Shown: positions 5,750-13,845 of the stretch, in pieces
How positions within the stretch are numbered: position 1 is the stretch's first letter
Layout of the letters: each line of letters opens with the position of its first letter
NCBI GenBank assembly: GCA_030149525.1
Contig: JASBRJ010000092.1
Location: 1 to 41,305 of the forward strand
DNA from: a bacterium
GTDB taxonomy: Bacteria > Vulcanimicrobiota > Xenobia > Xenobiales > JADMJV01
Direction: 5' to 3'
Length of the DNA: 41,305 nucleotides
Made by a program: the position numbers and the translations under genes
Notes under the pieces: model-generated
What the model saw: the letters and a program-made list of their open reading frames with translations, nothing else
The model's database searches: none
Told to the model about the DNA's origin: nothing

Positions 5750-8389
5750 TTGAATTTCGCAAGTTCCCTACAAGACATCACATACAGCCCGAAGGAAGGC
5801 CTGGTCGTTTCCTGTCTACCGGTCGAGCGGGCGACCTTCGTTCATCTTACCCTCACCTTGAGGGGCGGAGCCGGCCAGGAGGCGGAGGGAGAGTTCGGCT
5901 ACTTCTCACTTCTGGGAACCTTGCTCGGACGGGGCTGCGGGAAGCTCTCTCGGGCTGAATTCGCAGAAGACTGTGACCGGCGTGGGGCCAACGTCAATAT
6001 TTATCCGGGTCGAGATTATCTCACCATCGAGATCTGGATCCTACCACACGACCTAGAGTGGGCTTTGCAAACTTTGATCAACATGGTGTGGTCTCCAAGG
6101 CTCGCTCCAGAGGAGATCGAGGCCGCCCAAGAAGAGAGCATAGCTCAGCTACTGGCCCGCAAGGATGAAAAGCGCTCCTATCTTTTCGATCAGGCTCGGC
6201 AAAGTCTCTTTCCCGTTAATCATCACTATTCGCGCCCCCTTCTTGGGACACAGGAGTGCCTTGAGAACGCCGACCAGGTCTCGCTCACCGATTTTCACCG
6301 GAAAGTCACGGGCAGAGTGTCTGCCGTGATCTGCCTTACCGGTCGATTCGACTGCGGGCGAGTGGAGAAACTCATAGAGAACTCTTTCTTCGCCTTCCAG
6401 TATTCTCCGCAGGCGGTCCTTCCAAAGCGTGTTCCGTTCAACCAAGAAAAGGAGCGGTCTCTTCGCCTGGAATTCCCCGTGGATCAGGCGGAGGTCTTGA
6501 TCGCTCTACCGGCTCCCGCCCGTACCGACGGCGATTATCGTTTGGCCACCTTCTGCAACGAAATTTTGGGCGGTGCTTTCCTATCACGTCTTACCCGGGC
6601 GGTGAGAATGCAGGAAGGCTTAGCTTACTCTGCGGACAGTCGCCTGCGTTCAGGTACGGAGATCGGCTCGCTCTGGATCGGTCTTCAAACCGATGTGCGA
6701 AACCTCGAACTGGCGCTTCAAACAGTTCGTGGATGTATGAGTGAGTTGTTGAAGAAAGGAGTAGGGGAGACGGAATTCCTCCACTTTAAAGAGTTTGTTT
6801 CAAGTTCCATGCTGTTTGACTACGATGCTCTGGCAAGTCTTACGTCTCGCCGACTGGAAGAGGTTCTTTTCGGGGAGCCCTGGCGTCTTGAGAGCCGTCT
6901 TGAGCAGTTTGAGCAAGAGGTGAATCGCTCAAGTGTGCAGGAGATGTTTGAACGCCTCTTACAGCCGGAGAAAGCGCTGGTGTGTTTGCTGGGGCAAGAT
7001 CTTCCGAAGGATATCTCGGCAGCTTTTTTTCGGGAGCCGAAGGCAGACGCGGTTGTGGCACCGCCTCTTTCTCTTTCACCCGGCCCGAAGGCCGGCTCCG
7101 GAAGAGGTCAACCTCAGCTGATTCAGGAGCATCCTCAGGGTCAGCTTTTCCGGCTTTCCAGCGGTCATCATCTCCTCACCTTACCTCGGCCGGGGCTAGG
7201 CTCGATCTCTCTGCAAGTGTGGTCTGTGACCGGCTCCATGGATGAAAAAAGGGGGCGAACCGGTCTCAGCCATCTCTTGGAGCATCTCATGTTTCGGGGC
7301 ACCGACAGATTCCCTGACGGAAGCTTCGACGCCATTCTTGCGCAAAAAGGCGGGCTAAATAACGCCTTCACTTCAGAAGATTTCACGGTCTACACAGACT
7401 ATGTCACGCTCGACGGTCTGGAGGAGGCGCTCTGTCTCGAGGCAGACCGTTTCGAGGCATTGAAGATCTCACGAGAGCTCTTTCTGACCGAGCGTTCCGT
7501 GGTTTTAGAGGAGCGCTCGGTCCGAGTCGATTGCAACCCTCTAGGCAAAGCGTATGAGAGATTGCAAGCTTTAGCTTTCCCCGACCATCCTTACGGGCAT
7601 CCGGTGATCGGTTGGCGGGAGGATTTGGAGGCGACCCGGCTGGAGGATCTTCAAGCTCACTATGAGTTAGCTTCAGACCCCGGTCGAGTCCTTATCGTTA
7701 TAGCCGGCGGGTGTCCCACCGAACGAGCTTTGGAGCTCACGGAAAGATGTTTTGGAGAGTCCGGTCGTTCTGTGACGCAGCCGGTTTGGCCGGTGGTCTG
7801 TCCCACCGACTCTGTTCCCAAACTCGGGCGCCGAAGCGAGCATATGGCAGAGCGGTCGGGGTATTCCTACCTTTTATTATGCTACAGGTTTCCTCGAGAG
7901 GGTCATCCCGACTACGAGGCTTGCGAACTGCTTTCCAGGGTTATTGCCGACGGTGATTCCTGTCGGCTCTACGACAAATTCGTACGAGAGGAAAAGAAGT
8001 TTCTCGAGGTCTGGACCAGCTATGAATCTCAGGCACGAGACCATCCGCTCTTGCATCTCGGAATGGCGGTAGCGGGAGAGGAGAGGCGGCCCCAAGACTC
8101 GGCCGCAGAGGTGATAGATTTTCTCCATCGCCTTTCCACCTCGCTGACGGCGGAGGAACTGGAAAAGGTTCGGGTCTCCTGGATGGCCGAGGAGGCGTTT
8201 GGAACGGATGAGCTAGAGGATTGGTCGCTGGAAATCGCCGGGCGCGTGGTTCTGATGCCGTGGGAGAAAGTCTGGCAACAGTCCCAACGTATTGAGGCCG
8301 TGACTTTGCAAGACCTCAAGAGGGTAGCGGATCTCTATCTCTCGAAGGACAACTGCGTTTCGCTCACTCTTGAGGGGCAGTCCGGGTAG
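5750..8389 (+). CDS. Double-module M16 zinc peptidase, catalytic half second
   Basis: This 879-residue cytoplasmic protein contains two M16 (insulinase/pitrilysin) modules. The N-terminal module (about 1-420) keeps the fold-level pattern but has lost the zinc motif: the expected HxxEH position reads GYFSLL. A Pro/Gly-rich linker (about 425-460) leads to the second module, which has His508-LLE-His512 (HLLEH) and the distal metal ligand in VVLEERS (Glu587/588), spaced as in active M16 enzymes. In pitrilysin and insulysin the active half comes first, so this order is reversed. No signal peptide is visible. The start is TTG 5750, 15 bases after the antiporter stop; the Shine-Dalgarno is weak, which suggests coupling. 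The 3' end overlaps the opposing zinc-ribbon gene by 26 bases. Confidence 0.9.
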   Translation: MNFASSLQDITYSPKEGLVVSCLPVERATFVHLTLTLRGGAGQEAEGEFGYFSLLGTLLGRGCGKLSRAEFAEDCDRRGANVNIYPGRDYLTIEIWILPHDLEWALQTLINMVWSPRLAPEEIEAAQEESIAQLLARKDEKRSYLFDQARQSLFPVNHHYSRPLLGTQECLENADQVSLTDFHRKVTGRVSAVICLTGRFDCGRVEKLIENSFFAFQYSPQAVLPKRVPFNQEKERSLRLEFPVDQAEVLIALPAPARTDGDYRLATFCNEILGGAFLSRLTRAVRMQEGLAYSADSRLRSGTEIGSLWIGLQTDVRNLELALQTVRGCMSELLKKGVGETEFLHFKEFVSSSMLFDYDALASLTSRRLEEVLFGEPWRLESRLEQFEQEVNRSSVQEMFERLLQPEKALVCLLGQDLPKDISAAFFREPKADAVVAPPLSLSPGPKAGSGRGQPQLIQEHPQGQLFRLSSGHHLLTLPRPGLGSISLQVWSVTGSMDEKRGRTGLSHLLEHLMFRGTDRFPDGSFDAILAQKGGLNNAFTSEDFTVYTDYVTLDGLEEALCLEADRFEALKISRELFLTERSVVLEERSVRVDCNPLGKAYERLQALAFPDHPYGHPVIGWREDLEATRLEDLQAHYELASDPGRVLIVIAGGCPTERALELTERCFGESGRSVTQPVWPVVCPTDSVPKLGRRSEHMAERSGYSYLLLCYRFPREGHPDYEACELLSRVIADGDSCRLYDKFVREEKKFLEVWTSYESQARDHPLLHLGMAVAGEERRPQDSAAEVIDFLHRLSTSLTAEELEKVRVSWMAEEAFGTDELEDWSLEIAGRVVLMPWEKVWQQSQRIEAVTLQDLKRVADLYLSKDNCVSLTLEGQSG

Positions 8390-8828
8390 AGACCCGCGGA
8401 GTCATTCCAACCAGGCGTCTCAAGCCCTCAACGAAGCCAGGATGCGGATGAGGGTGCTTTTTGACTCGCTCCTCGAAGAGATGCCCCAGTTCTCCGTCGT
8501 CTAACCAGATACTGCAGCAGTTCTTGCAGCGATCTACCAACATGGGGGTCTCCTCGGAGTATCCCTCGCGGGTCATCTCTTGATGGCACTGGGGGCAAGG
8601 GATGCGGGCCCTATCGACCTCCTCCGGATGAGGAGACGAGAGATTTGGGAGCAAGGCGGGCCGTAGGTAGGACAAACGCAGATCCGGCTGCTGAAGTAGC
8701 GTGTCCAGGGTTTGTTGGTCGTAGAAGGTCCCTTCACAACGCGGGCAGAGCTGAACCTCCCAGCGGCGGAAAGTCACTTTGTTCATCGCCAGTCGGCAGC
8801 GTGGGCACACCGTTTGAGACTCGTTCAT
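8364..8828 (-). CDS. Double zinc-ribbon protein (TFIIB-type zinc finger family)
   Basis: A 154-residue soluble protein with two C-x2-C...C-x2-C ribbons: Cys8/Cys11 with Cys28/Cys31, and Cys78/Cys81 with Cys101/Cys104. Each second knuckle is followed by a short acidic helix (LWxDDGEL-type), the signature of zf-TFIIB domain proteins in bacteria (CPRC...CPRCEG, CPQC...CKNC). These proteins are of unknown biochemical role; nucleic-acid or protein binding is usually presumed. Its end overlaps the M16 peptidase gene tail to tail, and it is divergent from the VanX-like gene starting at 8906. Confidence 0.82.
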   Translation of the reverse strand: MNESQTVCPRCRLAMNKVTFRRWEVQLCPRCEGTFYDQQTLDTLLQQPDLRLSYLRPALLPNLSSPHPEEVDRARIPCPQCHQEMTREGYSEETPMLVDRCKNCCSIWLDDGELGHLFEERVKKHPHPHPGFVEGLRRLVGMTPRVSTRTAPQE

Positions 8829-8905
8829 GGGTCGGCCTTCTGGCGTTGTGAAGGATACCCTCTCGTGGAGGGGGGTTTGCCCGAAACCTCTAGAATCGTC
8901 TCTCT

Positions 8906-9553
8906 ATGCGGCTTGTGAAGAAACTCTCCCTGGCTCTCGGCTCTATTTTGACGCTAGCTTTTTGCACCACGACCGGCCTGGCTCAAACGGCCGACCTGGT
9001 GGAGTTGGTTAAGTTAGACCCGACTCTGCGGTTGGATATCCGCTACGCTTCAGACAGAAACTTTCTGGGCTTTCCCGTTTATGAGCAAGCGCGGGCTTTT
9101 CTGCAGAGAGAGGCTGCCGAGTCTTTGAAGAAAGTGAATGCGGAGTTGCACGAGGAAGGGTTGGGACTCCTTATTTTAGACGCCTATCGACCTCACTCGG
9201 TGACTCAGCTGATGTGGGATCGCACCCCGCCTTCGAAGAGAGACTACGTGGCCGATCCCAAGAAGGGATCACGTCACAATCGCGGTGCCGCCGTGGATCT
9301 CACCATCATCGATCTGGAGACCGGTAAGCCGGTCCCTATGCCGAGTTACTACGATGACTTTTCTCAGAAAGCCCATCACGATTACCAGGGAAGCACAGAG
9401 CTTGCCAGACGCAATCGCTCGAAACTCAAGGAGTTGATGGAGAAACACGGATTCGAGGCGCTCTCCAACGAGTGGTGGCACTACGACTTTAAGGGCTGGG
9501 AAAAGTATCCCATTTTGAACAAGCAGTTCTCAGAGCTTTCCCAAGAACCGTAA
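8906..9553 (+). CDS. vanX: D-alanyl-D-alanine dipeptidase, VanX/DdpX type (M15D)
   Basis: The 215-residue product hydrolyses D-Ala-D-Ala, in peptidoglycan dipeptide turnover or glycopeptide resistance. It has a Sec-type signal peptide (hydrophobic residues about 8-24, cleavage near GLAQ-TA), so it is predicted extracytoplasmic. Zinc ligands and catalytic base match the family spacing: SRHNRGAAVD gives His124 and Asp131, and EWWHYDF gives Glu189 and His192. Other conserved parts are LDIRYA, ARAFLQ and DAYRP. Without vanHA neighbours this is more likely a housekeeping or scavenging enzyme (as E. coli DdpX) than a resistance determinant. Its tail overlaps the opposing kinase-like gene by 24 bases. 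Confidence 0.92.
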   Translation: MRLVKKLSLALGSILTLAFCTTTGLAQTADLVELVKLDPTLRLDIRYASDRNFLGFPVYEQARAFLQREAAESLKKVNAELHEEGLGLLILDAYRPHSVTQLMWDRTPPSKRDYVADPKKGSRHNRGAAVDLTIIDLETGKPVPMPSYYDDFSQKAHHDYQGSTELARRNRSKLKELMEKHGFEALSNEWWHYDFKGWEKYPILNKQFSELSQEP

Positions 9554-10156
9554 GAGCTCCCAGAGCTCCAGTGGCCACTGAGTATGGGCTTGCAACAGGC
9601 TCGAATTCATGCCGGGGAAATGGTGAAAAATCTTGGCTTTCAGAAGTGTGTCGTGATGCGAGAGTAATCGGCCCAGGTTAGCAACGGGCCTGAAGCGGGA
9701 GTGGATTGGTACGGAACCCGCGAAATCGATAGCAACCAGCTTGCTGTCCGGAGTCCATATGAGATTAGCCTCCCGCCCCATCGATTGCCAATGGTCATGC
9801 CCGATGTCTCCGTGGGCCACTCCCGCCGCTTTGAGATCGGCCAACAAGGACTCGGCCTGAGTTGCCAGAGCCTCTGTGTCAACCGTTGCCGGATCGAGTT
9901 TTTCCAGAGAAACCCCCTCCATGTACTCTATGACCGCGGTAAAGGAGTCAGGTCGATCCAACAGTTGAGGAACATGGACGGAGGTCTCAAGGCGGGCCAG
10001 GGCCCAGCACTCTCGTGCTATGGCCAAACGCCCTACGGTGTGTCGAAGAAAAATCGAACAGTGGCGGTAAGACTTACGAACGGCTGGGACACCGTCGTTC
10101 TCTACCAATTCAACACTGGGCGAGTCTTTTCGCGGAGCACGGAGAGTCACTGACAT
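9530..10156 (-). CDS. RIO/Bud32-like or lipopolysaccharide-kinase-like protein kinase
   Basis: A 208-residue compact kinase fold. Visible elements are a candidate ATP-anchoring Lys28 (VRKSY), Glu49 in an alpha-C-like RECWAL, hinge residues VIEYMEGVSL, the catalytic HGD at 115-117 and a metal-binding IDFAG at 143-147 in place of DFG. The loop between the catalytic Asp117 and the expected Asn (Asn131 in REANLIW) is longer than the usual D-x4-N, because of an insert containing DHWQSM. The gene lies downstream of greA on the same strand but behind greA's terminator. Substrate and biological role are unknown; small-molecule or protein phosphorylation are both possible. Confidence 0.72.
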   Translation of the reverse strand: MSVTLRAPRKDSPSVELVENDGVPAVRKSYRHCSIFLRHTVGRLAIARECWALARLETSVHVPQLLDRPDSFTAVIEYMEGVSLEKLDPATVDTEALATQAESLLADLKAAGVAHGDIGHDHWQSMGREANLIWTPDSKLVAIDFAGSVPIHSRFRPVANLGRLLSHHDTLLKAKIFHHFPGMNSSLLQAHTQWPLELWELLRFLGKL

Positions 10157-10173
10157 ATCGCTGGATACAGAAA

Positions 10174-10204
10174 ACCGGACCTCATTTCGGGAATCAGGTC
10201 CGGT
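10174..10204 (-). terminator. Rho-independent terminator of greA
   Basis: ACCGGACCT (10174-10182) and AGGTCCGGT (10196-10204) form a perfect 9-bp stem; on the minus strand it is followed by TTTT. It lies 20 bases after the greA stop codon. Confidence 0.88.
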
Positions 10205-10224
10205 TTGCTGTAGGACAATCGAAT

Positions 10225-10707
10225 CTAAATGTTTGTTTCGATGTTGACGATTTTGTATTTGGCGGGTCCGCGAGGGGTCTTAACGTTAACAACCGCGTTG
10301 AGCTTTTGGCTCATGATGGCTGCACCGATAGGAGACTCATTGGAGATACGTCTCTTCTCGATGTCGGCCTCGGTGGTTCCCACCAGAGTCACCTTGTAGG
10401 TTTCTTTGGTGGCTTCGTCCCTTAACTCGACCGTGCTGCCCAAATGCACTTCGTCGGTGGTGAGTTCGTTTCGGTCAATAATCTTGGCCCGCTGGAGCAG
10501 TCGCTCCAACTGAATGATCTCACCTTCCACAAAAGCCTGGTCGGACTTAGCGGATTCGTATTCAGCGTTGTCGGAGATATCACCGAACTCTTTCGCTTGT
10601 CGAATACGAAGAGCAATCTTTTGTCTTTCCTCGGTTTTGAGGCGCTGAAGCTTGGCTTTATACGCGTTGAAGCCTTCTTCGGTCATTGGGATGGGGGTCT
10701 CTTGCAT
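10225..10707 (-). CDS. greA: Transcription elongation factor GreA
   Basis: A 160-residue factor of standard GreA length that enters the RNA polymerase secondary channel and stimulates cleavage of backtracked RNA. The N-terminal coiled coil carries the acidic tip in GDISDNAEYESAK (the catalytic Asp/Glu pair of the family), preceded by the PMTEEGF start region. The C-terminal FKBP-like domain includes ISNESPIGAAI and the terminal KYKIVNI. ATG is preceded by GAGGAGA at five bases. The gene has its own terminator. Confidence 0.97.
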   Translation of the reverse strand: MQETPIPMTEEGFNAYKAKLQRLKTEERQKIALRIRQAKEFGDISDNAEYESAKSDQAFVEGEIIQLERLLQRAKIIDRNELTTDEVHLGSTVELRDEATKETYKVTLVGTTEADIEKRRISNESPIGAAIMSQKLNAVVNVKTPRGPAKYKIVNIETNI

Positions 10708-10831
10708 AGCTTCTCCTCAATCACTATCCGATGTGGACTTTTTTGTAACGCCGGAGCGTCCATCCGTTATCGGCTTTGCAGTATACTCAGTCGACGACGG
10801 ACCTCCTTCTTTTAGACTTTCGAGAATTGCT

Positions 10832-11563
10832 CTAGTCCAGCAGAACCGGGTATTCCGTGTCTTCCTTGTGTTTCTTCGTTTCGCTGAGATAGCGGCCCAT
10901 GATATTGTTGACATAGTCGAGAGTTTCGGGATAGGGGGGCACGCCACCCCATTTGTCAACGGCACCAGGGCCTGCGTTGTAAGCGGCCAGGGCCAACTCT
11001 ACTCTTTGAAACCGGTCCATTTGTTGGGCGAAGTACCGCACGCCGCCTTCGATGTTCTCTTCCGGGTCCCAGGGATTCTCCACCCCCAACATCCAGGCGG
11101 TATCGGGCATGAGTTGCATCAGGCCGATGGCGCCGGTGGGGGAGAGGGCGAACGGGTCGTAACCCGATTCCTGCTCGATGATCAGTCCGATCAGGACCGG
11201 GTCTACCTTGTAGTAGTCGGAGTAGTAATTGATCAGCCGTTGAAGGTATTCGTCCTCAGCAAAAATCAGGGTGGAGGCCACACCGTTTTCCACTTCCAGA
11301 CGGGGTGCCTCGATCGGTTGTACATCGGTGAGCGAGAAGCTTCCGTGGAGCCCCACCCGACTGTCGGCGATGAGGTCGACCAGTCGGGAAAAAGACTGCG
11401 TCGCTTCCAGTTCGATGGCGAGCCTGGGCGCTTCAGGTCGCCGCTCTTGTCGCATTTCCGCCAGCAAAGCGTACTGCACCGAGCAGATGGCAAGGACCAA
11501 AAGGGCGCTGTAACGGAAGATATCTGATCGCCAGGATTGCATAACCGTGTCTCTTCTTAGCAT
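10832..11563 (-). CDS. Membrane-anchored lytic transglycosylase (SLT domain, GH23)
   Basis: A 243-residue enzyme that would cleave the MurNAc-GlcNAc bond of peptidoglycan with 1,6-anhydro formation. A hydrophobic segment (about residues 17-35) without a clear cleavage site suggests a membrane anchor; the linker (40-100) has no recognised motif. The SLT domain (about 105-230) has the catalytic Glu132 in [17 protein letters not shown], the helix [10 protein letters not shown], and [10 protein letters not shown]. The start at ATG 11563 or ATG 11542 cannot be separated. It lies upstream of greA on the same strand, 124 bases apart. Confidence 0.9.
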   Translation of the reverse strand: MLRRDTVMQSWRSDIFRYSALLVLAICSVQYALLAEMRQERRPEAPRLAIELEATQSFSRLVDLIADSRVGLHGSFSLTDVQPIEAPRLEVENGVASTLIFAEDEYLQRLINYYSDYYKVDPVLIGLIIEQESGYDPFALSPTGAIGLMQLMPDTAWMLGVENPWDPEENIEGGVRYFAQQMDRFQRVELALAAYNAGPGAVDKWGGVPPYPETLDYVNNIMGRYLSETKKHKEDTEYPVLLD

Positions 11564-11663
11564 TAAAGCTCTATCCTCGTCAAAAAAAGGAGGTACATAA
11601 AGTCTCTTTAGCTAACAAATCATTTAATGGACAAGGTGTGTTTCGTGATGGGAGAGGCTTGAA

Positions 11664-11921
11664 ATGTCTGAAGTTTGGATTTTAGCGATCGTTCCAGTGC
11701 TCGCTTATATTCTGGGCAAGTTAAGGACAAAGAAAGCACTTCAGCAAGCCGAACTTGTGGTTCGGGAGCCAGGTTCATTGACCGGCAAGGAGATGGACCA
11801 GTTCGTCCGCGACCTCTCGCTCCAACTCAACCCGCCCACTCGGGTGACTTCGCCCACTTTCCCCGCCGAATCAAGCCATGTGTGGAATTCCCCCAGCGGC
11901 AAGCGCGTTTACATGAACTAG
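11664..11921 (+). CDS. Small single-pass membrane protein of unknown function
   Basis: An 85-residue protein with one N-terminal hydrophobic segment (about residues 3-18, VWILAIVPVLAYILG) followed by a charged KLRTKKA stop-transfer stretch and a soluble tail ending in a conserved-looking WNSPSGKRVYMN. GGGAGAGG precedes the ATG. No family recognised. The reading frame is supported by the ribosome binding site and by its fit between flanking genes. Confidence 0.6.
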   Translation: MSEVWILAIVPVLAYILGKLRTKKALQQAELVVREPGSLTGKEMDQFVRDLSLQLNPPTRVTSPTFPAESSHVWNSPSGKRVYMN

Positions 11922-11986
11922 TCCAAGGCCCTAAAGAACCAGGTTTCGCGGCCTCCTAGTTGAAACCAGAGCTTCAACCAGCATCT

Positions 11987-13021
11987 ATGAAGCTTTTGAA
12001 TTTTATAACCATTCTCATTTTGGCCTTGTTTCTTGTAGGTTGCGATTGCTCCGATGGCGACGCCACCGGAGGCTTTGGCCCTCGCTGTGACGATGCCGTC
12101 ACCGACGGAACGAGCGGAGGGAGCGGAACGGGAACACTTGTTATCTCCGATCAAGGCAATTCCAGCATCCGCAGATTTTCCGGTGTTTCTCTGCTGGAAA
12201 GTTCGGTGGCGACCGACCTGCCGCTTTCCGGCGGCTTGACTCGACTGAGTCGACCGGGATACCTGACCACCCATCCCAACTCGGGAGAACTCATCGTCCC
12301 CGACGAGGGAGCGAATGCGATCCTGTTCTATTCCGATCCCCTTACATTGGAAGGGAATACTCCTCCCGATCGAGTTCTCACCGGAGCCGCTACCGAGATG
12401 GTCGCTCCGGTTCAAGTTTACGTGGATCCCGATACCGATGAGCTTTACGTTTTGGACAAAGGTGGCGCTCAGGTGCTCATCTACCAGAACGCCTCCACAA
12501 TCGAGGGCGCCGTGGCACCCACACGGAGACTGACGGGCAGCGGAACCGGGATCGCCTCTCCTAACGCCTTTTGTTTCAAGCTCGATACAGAGCAGCTTTC
12601 CGTTCTGAATCCTACCGAGATTGTGACCTTTGACGGATTCAAGGCTATAAACGGCGCACCGCCTCCGACCGGTCGAGTGAGCGGTGCGGCGACCACTTTT
12701 GCCAACTTGAGTTTCGGGATTTATACCTCTTCCGGCGATCTGATCCTCACGGATGCGGGGTCGGATTCCATCCTCACCTTTGAGAGCTTTGTGACCGACC
12801 AGACCAACGAGGTTCCTACCAGAATCGTCAGGGGCTCGAACACGGGGCTGACCGAACCGAAGCAGTTCGCTTTTTCCGGCTCCACCATTTACGTGGCCGA
12901 CGGAACGAGGATCGCCGTCTTCGACGAGCTCTCCACCCTGGAGGGAGACCCGTTTCCGGACCGCTTTTTCAGTGGAATGAGCCCGGCCACAACCTCTATC
13001 ACGGGACTTCTTTTCCCCTGA
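11987..13021 (+). CDS. Beta-propeller (NHL-like) lipoprotein
   Basis: A 344-residue predicted lipoprotein. MKLLNFITILILALF with lipobox LVGC gives a lipidated Cys near residue 19. The mature protein has repeated blade-like units of about 45-50 residues: GELIVPDEGANAILFY, DELYVLDKGGAQVLIY, GDLILTDAGSDSILTF and STIYVADGTRIAVF, each followed by a loop with a PxR(V/I)LxG-type consensus such as PPDRVLTGAAT. This resembles NHL/SMP-type propellers that bind ligands or proteins in the periplasm. An in-frame TTG at 11960 is rejected because the signal begins at 11987. Function unknown. Confidence 0.78.
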   Translation: MKLLNFITILILALFLVGCDCSDGDATGGFGPRCDDAVTDGTSGGSGTGTLVISDQGNSSIRRFSGVSLLESSVATDLPLSGGLTRLSRPGYLTTHPNSGELIVPDEGANAILFYSDPLTLEGNTPPDRVLTGAATEMVAPVQVYVDPDTDELYVLDKGGAQVLIYQNASTIEGAVAPTRRLTGSGTGIASPNAFCFKLDTEQLSVLNPTEIVTFDGFKAINGAPPPTGRVSGAATTFANLSFGIYTSSGDLILTDAGSDSILTFESFVTDQTNEVPTRIVRGSNTGLTEPKQFAFSGSTIYVADGTRIAVFDELSTLEGDPFPDRFFSGMSPATTSITGLLFP

Positions 13022-13083
13022 ACCGACCTTCTTTGAGTCCGGTCTAACAGGTGGGTGCCCGTGCAATCGGGAAGGCCGGACAC

Positions 13084-13749
13084 GTGATTTTTAGAAAACG
13101 TCTCAAGTCTCAAATAGTAAGCCTCGTGACCGGTTTCAATCTGGTCTTTGGAACCGCAGCCATTATTCTGGCCTCCAGGAACATGTTTTATTGGGCGGTA
13201 GCCTGTCTGGTGCTGGCCATGCTTCTCGACGCCTGCGACGGCTATCTGGCCAGAAAATGGGGCGTCTTTTCAGATTTTGGCGCAGAACTCGATTCTCTGG
13301 CCGACCTGACCTCGTTCGTGGTGGCCAACGCTGTCCTCATCTTCTTTTGGTTTCAAGGGCAAGTGAGCGTTGTTCTCCAGGTTCTTGCCGGAATAGTTTT
13401 TCTTTTGGGCGGTGCTTTTCGTTTAGCCCGTTTCAATGTGGAGCCGACCCAGGGCGGGATTTTTCAAGGGATGCCCACCACCGGCGTCGCGATACTCATA
13501 TCGGCCATCTATTTGGCCCACCCCGACCTCGATCCGCTACAAGGCTTGTTCTGGCAAACCACCCTGGGGTTCCTTATGATAAGTAACTTTCGTTATCCCA
13601 AACTCACCAAACTGGGTAAACTTCCCAAGGTGGTTTTCCCCCTCTTCTTCGTCTGTTTGTATCTCAACTTCGCTCTCACTACGGCGCTCGGGTGTCTGGC
13701 TTACGTTATTTCCGGCCCGATTCTCACCCTCAAAACCGGCTCGGACTAG
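13084..13749 (+). CDS. pssA: CDP-diacylglycerol-serine O-phosphatidyltransferase (PS synthase)
   Basis: A 221-residue integral membrane enzyme of the CDP-alcohol phosphatidyltransferase family that would make phosphatidylserine from CDP-diacylglycerol and L-serine. The family signature DGx2ARx8Gx3Dx3D is complete: Asp52, Gly53, Ala56, Arg57, Gly66, Asp70 and Asp74. Several hydrophobic helices follow, with GAFRLARFNV typical of PssA. GTG 13084 is chosen because GGGAAGG lies eight bases upstream; GTG 13051 would add 11 residues. The neighbour that converges on it encodes PS decarboxylase, which supports PS as the product. Confidence 0.88.
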   Translation: MIFRKRLKSQIVSLVTGFNLVFGTAAIILASRNMFYWAVACLVLAMLLDACDGYLARKWGVFSDFGAELDSLADLTSFVVANAVLIFFWFQGQVSVVLQVLAGIVFLLGGAFRLARFNVEPTQGGIFQGMPTTGVAILISAIYLAHPDLDPLQGLFWQTTLGFLMISNFRYPKLTKLGKLPKVVFPLFFVCLYLNFALTTALGCLAYVISGPILTLKTGSD

Positions 13750-13781
13750 AAGACTTCGGAAACGACGCCTCAAGACACATG

Positions 13782-13814
13782 AAAAAAGGCTTCCCACTTG
13801 GGGAAGCCTTTTTT
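13782..13814. terminator. Bidirectional terminator between pssA and the PS decarboxylase fusion
   Basis: AAAAAAGGCTTCCC and GGGAAGCCTTTTTT form a perfect 14-bp inverted repeat around ACTTG. It has a U-run in both directions, so it can serve both convergent genes. Confidence 0.93.
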
Positions 13815-13845
13815 CGTTTGCGAATCGGGACGAGCCCGATTTTCA

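Noticed and set aside
10652-11527. 291-residue plus-strand frame over the lytic transglycosylase
   Set aside because: Shadow of the minus-strand transglycosylase, which has complete SLT motifs.
11918-13066. 382-residue minus-strand frame under the propeller lipoprotein
   Set aside because: Shadow of the lipoprotein, which has signal peptide, lipobox and repeat structure.
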